From an uncultured Faecalibacterium sp. (GTDB lineage: Bacteria; Bacillota; Clostridia; Oscillospirales; Ruminococcaceae): a stretch of DNA of 27,959 nt. Both the position numbers and the translations under genes were made by a program. The notes beneath the pieces are model-generated. The model did not search any database and was not told the origin of the DNA. It worked only from the letters and a program-made list of their open reading frames with translations. This document shows, one piece after another, positions 24,132 to 27,959 of the stretch. Location: NCBI GenBank assembly GCA_934561115.1, contig CAKTFS010000021.1, positions 1 to 27,959 of the forward strand, in the 5' to 3' direction. Each line of letters begins with the position of its first letter. The stretch's first letter is position 1.

Positions 24132-25472
24132 ATGGCATCCAAAAAGAAGGAGGAGCTGCTGCAGCCGGAGGCGCAAACGCAGACACAGCCTGCCGCGCAG
24201 CCCACATACAGCACTGAGGGGCTGAACAGCCGCGCCGAGGTGGAAAAGGCCATGGCAGACGCCAGCTACCGCCCCAGCCAGCAGGTGACCGATGCGGCCG
24301 ATGCCCTGAAGCAGTGGCAGCAGAACCGCCCCGCAGACTACCAGAGCAGTTATCAGGATAAGATCAACAGCCTGCTGGGGCAGCTGCTGGAACGGGAGAA
24401 TTTTCAGTACAGCTACACCCGCGACCCGCTCTACCGCCAGTATGAGCAGCTGTATACCCAGAACGCCCACAACGCCAGCGCGGACGCGGCGGCGCAGGCC
24501 GCTGCCCTGACCGGCGGCTACGGCTCCAGCTATGCCACCAGTGCGGCGCAGCAGGCCTATCAGCAGCAGATCGGCGGGCTGGCCAGCGCCATCCCCACCC
24601 TGTACAGTCTGGCGCTGGATACCTACCAGAGCGGCGGCGAAGAGCTGGTGAGCCGGCTGGACCAGCTGAACGGACAGGAAGAGAATGCCCAGAGCCTGTA
24701 TGACCGTCAGCTGCAGGACTATTACACCCAGCTGCAGCAGAAGGGCGAGGCCTACAACGACGCCTACGCCAAGGACTACGGCCTGTATCAGGAGCACCTG
24801 AACCGGCTGGACACCCTGCACGGCTACTACACCGCGCAGGAGCAGGCGGAAATCAGCCAGCGCCAGCAGGCGTTCAACAACGTTATGACCGTGCTGGGCG
24901 TCATCGGGGATGTGGTGCAGCTGGCCATCAGCGGCACTACCGGGCTGGGTACGCTGGCGGGCAGCCTGCTGAACACCGGGTACAACATCTACTCCGGCAA
25001 CCGCGCCTACGAAGCCGAGCGCGCCGACACCCAGTGGAGCCAGCAGATGCAGGAGAAGCAGCGGCAGGACGCACTGACCCAGCAGCAGTACGACAACACC
25101 GCCAGCGAGCGCGCCTATCAGGACGCGCTGAAGCAGCAGGCCTTCAACAACAACGTGACCAGCCAGAAGCTGAACATCGCCAAGGGCGAGTGGGCGCTGA
25201 AGCAGGCAAATGCCCAGCAGAAGGCCGCACAGGCCGCCGGTAAGGCGGCGGCTGCGGGCACAAAGTCCGGCAGCACCGGCAGCGGAAAGAGCACCGGCAG
25301 CAGCGGCTCTTCCTCCGGCGGCAGCCGCAGCACCGTCAGCGCCGGGGTGCCCTACACGGCAGCGCTGCTGCGCAGTCAGGGCAAGAGCGATGTAGCCATC
25401 ACCTCCGCCCTGCGGCAGGAGGGCTACACCCCCGCCCAGATCGCAAAGATCCTGCAGGAGATGAATAAATAA
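24132..25472 (+). CDS. Gln/Ala-rich ejection-type or internal virion protein
   Basis: The 446-residue protein is helical and rich in Q, A, Y and S. It has a charged, low-complexity start, a block ALTGGYGSSYATSAAQQAYQQQ (about 131-152), a long helix series, one hydrophobic stretch (about 253-287, VMTVLGVIGDVVQLAISGTTGLGTLAG) that could insert in a membrane, a Ser/Gly-rich linker (about 375-407) and a compact last 40 residues. This composition, and last place in a podovirus-like module, fit proteins ejected with DNA or forming an internal channel. The TGGYGxSYA block is known to me from clostridial phage-like proteins of unknown function. AAAGGAG precedes the ATG. Confidence 0.65.
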   Translation: MASKKKEELLQPEAQTQTQPAAQPTYSTEGLNSRAEVEKAMADASYRPSQQVTDAADALKQWQQNRPADYQSSYQDKINSLLGQLLERENFQYSYTRDPLYRQYEQLYTQNAHNASADAAAQAAALTGGYGSSYATSAAQQAYQQQIGGLASAIPTLYSLALDTYQSGGEELVSRLDQLNGQEENAQSLYDRQLQDYYTQLQQKGEAYNDAYAKDYGLYQEHLNRLDTLHGYYTAQEQAEISQRQQAFNNVMTVLGVIGDVVQLAISGTTGLGTLAGSLLNTGYNIYSGNRAYEAERADTQWSQQMQEKQRQDALTQQQYDNTASERAYQDALKQQAFNNNVTSQKLNIAKGEWALKQANAQQKAAQAAGKAAAAGTKSGSTGSGKSTGSSGSSSGGSRSTVSAGVPYTAALLRSQGKSDVAITSALRQEGYTPAQIAKILQEMNK

Positions 25473-25490
25473 GAGCAGGAAAATGATTGG

Positions 25491-25785
25491 AAATGCCCTC
25501 CGCTTTGCTCTGGGCATCTTCAGCGGAATAATTATTTTTGATTTCGCGTTTGTCGCGCTCTGCGGAGCGCTCCAAACGTATTTTCACAGGAAGGGGCGTG
25601 ACAGTAGACAGGTGGTTTACGCGCAGCGCAACTGTTTCCGTAGGAAACAAGCGCTGCAACTGTCGGTTTCCGTTACGACCCCTCTGTGAAAACGCAACGC
25701 CGGGCAGACCGCAGTCTGCCCGGCGTTGCTCTATATAATAATAAAATTACCTTGTTCTATGCCCAGAGCAAAGCGGAGGGCATTT
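25491..25785. repeat. Element bounded by a perfect 27-bp inverted repeat
   Basis: Positions 25491-25517 are the exact reverse complement of 25759-25785. Nested inside are a second inverted pair (TTTTCACAG near 25581 with CTGTGAAAA at 25683-25691, flanked by GGGGCGTGAC and GTTACGACCCC) and a 16-bp hairpin (25694-25729). The whole is about 295 bases and directly follows the last phage gene. It shares blocks with 7865-8165. No coding capacity is evident. It looks like a miniature mobile element or a modular intergenic repeat. Confidence 0.75.
25694..25729 (+). terminator. Hairpin after the phage module, possible terminator
   Basis: A perfect 16-bp stem (25694-25709 with 25714-25729) has a 4-nt loop and is followed by TCTATATAATAATAAAATT. 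The T tract is poor, so termination is uncertain, but it is the strongest hairpin downstream of the last phage gene. Confidence 0.5.
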
Positions 25786-25964
25786 AAAATCGTATTCTCC
25801 TACCGGACAGTAGTCACCCCGGTAGACATTCCTGAAGATTGGGACCCGCGGGCTAAGCAACAGCCCACTGGGCTGATTGCTTACGCTGCCGCTGGCGCGT
25901 CGCCTTACGGGTTGCGTTTGCTGATTTTTCCGCAGCCCCCTGACGGGGCTTTGAAAAATCAGAA

Positions 25965-26047
25965 CGCTGCCCCAACAACTCCTCCCTGTTTCTGCCGCAG
26001 GCAGCGGTCGTCGTTGTTGCTGTTCGAGCCCACTGGACACCCCACCA
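25965..26047 (+). repeat. Modular repeat copy B ending in a partial tRNA-His copy
   Basis: 25965-26016 matches the reverse complement of 8017-8071. Directly after it, 26022-26047 reads GTTCGAG-CCCACTGGACACCCCACCA, which equals the T-arm and acceptor end of the tRNA-His (minus strand 26114-26088) with one missing and one changed base, and lies in opposite orientation to the gene. The stretch 25786-25964 before it contains only hairpins such as CAGCCCA-C-TGGGCTG and CTGATTTTTC/GAAAAATCAG. Confidence 0.6.
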
Positions 26048-26054
26048 AATAAAA

Positions 26055-26085
26055 AAATCCGCCGTTGCAATGCAACAGCGGATTT
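26055..26085 (-). terminator. Terminator of the tRNA transcript
   Basis: AAATCCGC (26055-26062) pairs with GCGGATTT (26078-26085) and GTTGC (26064-26068) with GCAAC (26072-26076) across one mismatch. On the minus strand it is followed by TTTTTTT. It starts a few bases after the tRNA-His CCA. Confidence 0.88.
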
Positions 26086-26090
26086 TTTGG

Positions 26091-26168
26091 TGGGGTGCCC
26101 AGTGGGACTCGAACCCACGGTCTCCAGATCCACAATCTGGCGCGTTAACCGACTACGCTATGGGCACC
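26091..26168 (-). tRNA. tRNA-His (anticodon GTG)
   Basis: Cloverleaf on the minus strand: acceptor GTGCCCA/TGGGCAC, the extra G-1 pairing with C73 that marks tRNA-His, D-arm GCGTAGTCGGTTAACGC, anticodon stem CCAGA/TCTGG around TTGTGGA, T-arm GTGGGTTCGAGTCCCAC. The CCA end is encoded (26091-26093). It lies seven bases after the tRNA-Arg and shares its promoter. Confidence 0.96.
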
Positions 26169-26175
26169 ACATAGA

Positions 26176-26249
<74 letters not shown>

Positions 26250-26313
26250 ACGTTGTTATCCCAATGGGTTCCATTATGGCGGCAGTTCTGTGTCGGCACA
26301 GGCTGCGAGAGAA

Positions 26314-26342
26314 ATAATACCATACCCATCGCATTCTGTCAA
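26314..26342 (-). promoter_or_regulatory. Consensus promoter of the tRNA pair
   Basis: On the minus strand a perfect TTGACA (26342-26337), 17-base spacer and TATTAT (26319-26314), about 65 bases before tRNA-Arg. It is the strongest promoter in the window. Confidence 0.9.
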
Positions 26343-26416
26343 GGAAAATCTGAAAAAAGTTTCAACTTTTTGCGCTTGCGGCAAAAAACGGACGCTCCGG
26401 CGTGCACAAAACGGCC

Positions 26417-26953
26417 TTACAGCAGCCACATTCCGGCGGCACCCAGCGCAAAGCCCAGCACAAAGCCGCACACCACGTCCCGCACATGATGCACCCCGGT
26501 GAGCACCCGCAGACAGCAGATAAGCAGGGCAATGCCCACCATCACGCAGCCCGCAGCGGGGTAGAAATACAGCCACACCGCCGCCAGCACGGCGGCGCTC
26601 AGCGCGTGGCGGGAGGGCATGGAGTGCCCGCGGCTCTCCTTTGCCACCAGCGGGGTAAAGCCGGGCTGCTCGTAGGGGCGGGGGAAGTGCAGCCGGCTGC
26701 GCAGCAGCGTGCCGCCCCAGAACACCAGCCCCGGCACAAAGACGGAGCGGGCGATGAGCACCATAAAGTCCAGCGCGGCCTGCTTCTGGGTGAGGAACAG
26801 CCGCGAGAGCCGGACGTTCAGCAGGCACAGCAGTACCGGATAGCACACAAAGGGCACCAGCGGCAGCCACCGGTCCAGAAAAACGACCAGCCGTTTTACG
26901 GCCGGGTGGGCGCTGAACCAGTGATAGATGGGCTTATAATGTTCTGCGGTCAA
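26417..26953 (-). CDS. PAP2-family membrane phosphatase
   Basis: The 178-residue membrane protein has about five hydrophobic segments and the three PAP2 motifs in order: a variant motif 1 RSRLHFPRP (85-93), motif 2 with PSRH (113-116), and motif 3 R149-x5-H155-x3-D159 (RVLTGVHHVRD). It probably removes phosphate from lipid pyrophosphates or phosphatidic-acid-type substrates (for example undecaprenyl pyrophosphate) at the outer membrane face; the substrate is not decidable. The start is TTG at 26953, chosen because AGGAGGAG lies seven bases upstream and no ATG is available before the first membrane helix. It begins 27 bases after the DUF1643 gene and is probably cotranscribed with it. Confidence 0.85.
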   Translation of the reverse strand: MTAEHYKPIYHWFSAHPAVKRLVVFLDRWLPLVPFVCYPVLLCLLNVRLSRLFLTQKQAALDFMVLIARSVFVPGLVFWGGTLLRSRLHFPRPYEQPGFTPLVAKESRGHSMPSRHALSAAVLAAVWLYFYPAAGCVMVGIALLICCLRVLTGVHHVRDVVCGFVLGFALGAAGMWLL

Positions 26954-26980
26954 AGCAGCTCTCCTCCTGTCGGGCGGACA

Positions 26981-27544
26981 TCAGAAACAGGTGTCCAGAT
27001 AGTTTTCCACATCAAAGGGCTCCGGGGTGGAATCCTTTCGCAGGTACAGCGGGTGGTGCGGGTGTCCCTTTTTGCTGCGCTTGCCAAAGGTGACCCACGG
27101 GATCTCCCGCTCCCGCGTCAGGGCTACCATCTCCCGCATCAGGCCGGGCAGGTAGTCCCGCTTTTCGATCAGGGTGCCCCATGCCGCCCACATGGTGGGC
27201 TCGGTCTGGGCCAGTACGGCCTGCAGCCAGCGCAGGTTTTCGTCGCACAGGGCGCGGTCGGGGGTCTTGTCCATATCGTTGGGGTCGGTGGCGCGCTGGG
27301 GATAGACGTTGAACATGATCCAGCTGTCAAAGCCGTTGGCGGCAGCCAGACGCTCCACGCTTTTTAAGGTGGGGTCCAGTGCGCCGGGCTGGGCGGTGCT
27401 GGGGTTGATGCCAATGCACACCAGCGGGTGCTTGCCCACACGCCCCAGAACATAACGGTAGCTCTGGTAGGTGTGGGGCTCGTAATACCAGACGCCGCCG
27501 GCGTATTTGCCCGCCTCGAGCACGGGCAGAGAAAGGGTCTGCAT
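26981..27544 (-). CDS. DUF1643-family protein
   Basis: The 187-residue soluble protein has family landmarks: YRYVLGRVG, CIGINPSTA (about 43-51), a DPTLKSVERLAAANGFDSW block, NVYPQRATDPNDMD and a C-terminal KKGHPHHPLYL. DUF1643 proteins are widespread; their biochemical role is unknown to me. The start at 27544 has AGGAG upstream; the frame continues to 27664 but through the promoter. It is the first gene of a likely two-gene unit with the PAP2 phosphatase. Confidence 0.88.
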   Translation of the reverse strand: MQTLSLPVLEAGKYAGGVWYYEPHTYQSYRYVLGRVGKHPLVCIGINPSTAQPGALDPTLKSVERLAAANGFDSWIMFNVYPQRATDPNDMDKTPDRALCDENLRWLQAVLAQTEPTMWAAWGTLIEKRDYLPGLMREMVALTREREIPWVTFGKRSKKGHPHHPLYLRKDSTPEPFDVENYLDTCF

Positions 27545-27580
27545 GATAGTAAACTCCTGTCGGTTTTGAATATCAATATT

Positions 27581-27609
27581 ATCGTACCTGAATCTACCGG
27601 GAAAATCAA
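27581..27609 (-). promoter_or_regulatory. Promoter of the DUF1643-PAP2 unit
   Basis: On the minus strand TTGATT (27609-27604), 17-base spacer and TACGAT (27586-27581), about 37 bases before the start codon. Confidence 0.6.
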
Positions 27610-27665
27610 CAGTTTTAGCCCCAAAATTACAGAAATCAGGTTTTTGCAGCTTGCCCCAGAGCAAA

Positions 27666-27780
27666 AGCCTTCACCCCTTGGGGGGAAGGTGGCGCGCAGC
27701 GCCGGATGAGGGGTAACTACGGCAACAGCGCCCTCATCAGTCACTTGCGGTGACAGCTTCCCCCGACCGGGGGAAGCCTT
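27666..27780. repeat. Second type of MITE-like intergenic repeat
   Basis: About 115 bases are rich in inverted repeats: an imperfect end pair (AAGCCTTCACCCC at the left, GGGGGAAGCCTT at the right), CCTTGGGGGGAAGG, TGAGGG/CCCTCA and CTTCCCCC-GACC-GGGGGAAG. It lies between two divergent genes, is non-coding, and differs in sequence from the repeat at 1728 and 7694. Only one copy is in the window, so its repeat nature is inferred from structure. Confidence 0.5.
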
Positions 27781-27836
27781 CATGCGGAAAGTTGATTTCT
27801 ATGCCCCAAAATACTGCCTTATTTCTGTTTTTGTGG

Positions 27837-27842
27837 TATACT
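27837..27842 (+). promoter_or_regulatory. Extended -10 promoter of the last gene
   Basis: TGG-TATACT forms an extended -10, preceded by TTTTTGTGG with no clear -35. The same TTTTTGTGG-TAT arrangement is found in the promoter at 11321 (minus strand). It is 61 bases before the ATG at 27904. Confidence 0.5.
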
Positions 27843-27903
27843 GGGGGTGTTCCGGTGCGGCAGGAGGACTGCGGCACCGCGTTTATAGAAAAAAGGAGTT
27901 CTT

Positions 27904-27959
27904 ATGCTGGAAGATTATAAAAGTGCACTGCGCGCAGGGCAGCGCGCCTATCGTGCCCG
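27904..27959 (+). CDS. N-terminal start of a gene cut by the window edge
   Basis: AAAGGAG lies before ATG 27904; 18 residues are visible, MLEDYKSALRAGQRAYRA, and the frame stays open to the edge. The wording faintly recalls the N-terminus of some Firmicute BMP-family ABC binding proteins that start with an EYKxALKLGxKxY string, but this is a weak memory-based match and should be treated as unidentified. Confidence 0.6.
   Translation, partial: MLEDYKSALRAGQRAYRA

Larger units (their letters stand above)
15895..25472 (+). mobile_element. Phage-derived head and DNA-ejection module
   Basis: Ten tightly packed plus-strand genes cover packaging (small-terminase position, large terminase), portal, protease-scaffold, capsid, connector, propeller-like accessory and ejection functions, the layout of a short-tailed (podovirus-like) virion. 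All frames look intact. Base composition and codon use are as G+C-rich as the host genes, suggesting long residence or a well-adapted phage. I see no integrase, excisionase, repressor, replication, holin/endolysin or receptor-binding gene in the window. It may be a decayed prophage, a satellite, or a domesticated particle-forming (gene-transfer-agent-like) locus. Confidence 0.8.

Noticed and set aside
25483..26052. Short frames in the repeat cluster after the phage module
   Set aside because: They are made of inverted-repeat sequence, overlap each other in several frames and lack start signals.

Overview
The window reads as chromosomal DNA of a G+C-rich gut Firmicute, most like Faecalibacterium or a close Oscillospirales relative. 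This rests on strong AGGAGG ribosome binding sites, sigma-70-type promoters, the protein flavour (MglBAC sugar importer, NCS2 purine permease, M16C protease, FtsX-type ABC pair) and several dispersed MITE-like intergenic repeats. The taxon is an inference; there is no rRNA here to prove it.

Left part (1-8.2 kb): the tail of an unidentified gene; a candidate small structured RNA with its own terminator; a long, divergent PRPP synthetase (prs); a MITE-like repeat; a two-gene ABC exporter/lipoprotein-type system (ATPase plus an FtsX/MacB-like permease with a long coiled coil); a bidirectional terminator; and a convergent NCS2 purine permease. An intergenic repeat cluster follows.

Middle part (8.2-15.3 kb, all minus strand): a cytosolic M16C metalloprotease behind a small coiled-coil membrane protein, then a complete galactose/glucose-type ABC importer operon in the order mglB-mglA-mglC. 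The operon has a consensus promoter, a strong hairpin after mglB and a terminator after mglC.

Right-centre (15.9-25.5 kb, all plus strand): a compact phage-derived virion module. It encodes a small terminase-position protein, large terminase, P22-like portal, a Prp-type cysteine protease fused to a scaffold-like region, an N4-gp56-type major capsid protein, a head accessory protein, a connector-like protein, a large propeller-like tail-accessory protein, a 61-aa protein and an ejection-type protein. I see no integrase, repressor, replication, lysis or tail-fibre gene. The central observation of the window is here. The fusion protein carries the Prp His/Cys dyad and also an internal LQLFA site of the kind Prp cuts in ribosomal protein L27. 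The next gene, the capsid protein, begins with the matching IQLFA site. This suggests a self-contained maturation system: a protease-scaffold polyprotein that cuts itself loose and trims the capsid protein.

Right end (25.5-28 kb): a repeat cluster with a perfect 27-bp inverted repeat and an inverted partial copy of the tRNA-His 3' end, a tRNA-Arg/tRNA-His pair, a PAP2-family phosphatase, a DUF1643 protein, another repeat and the start of a further gene.
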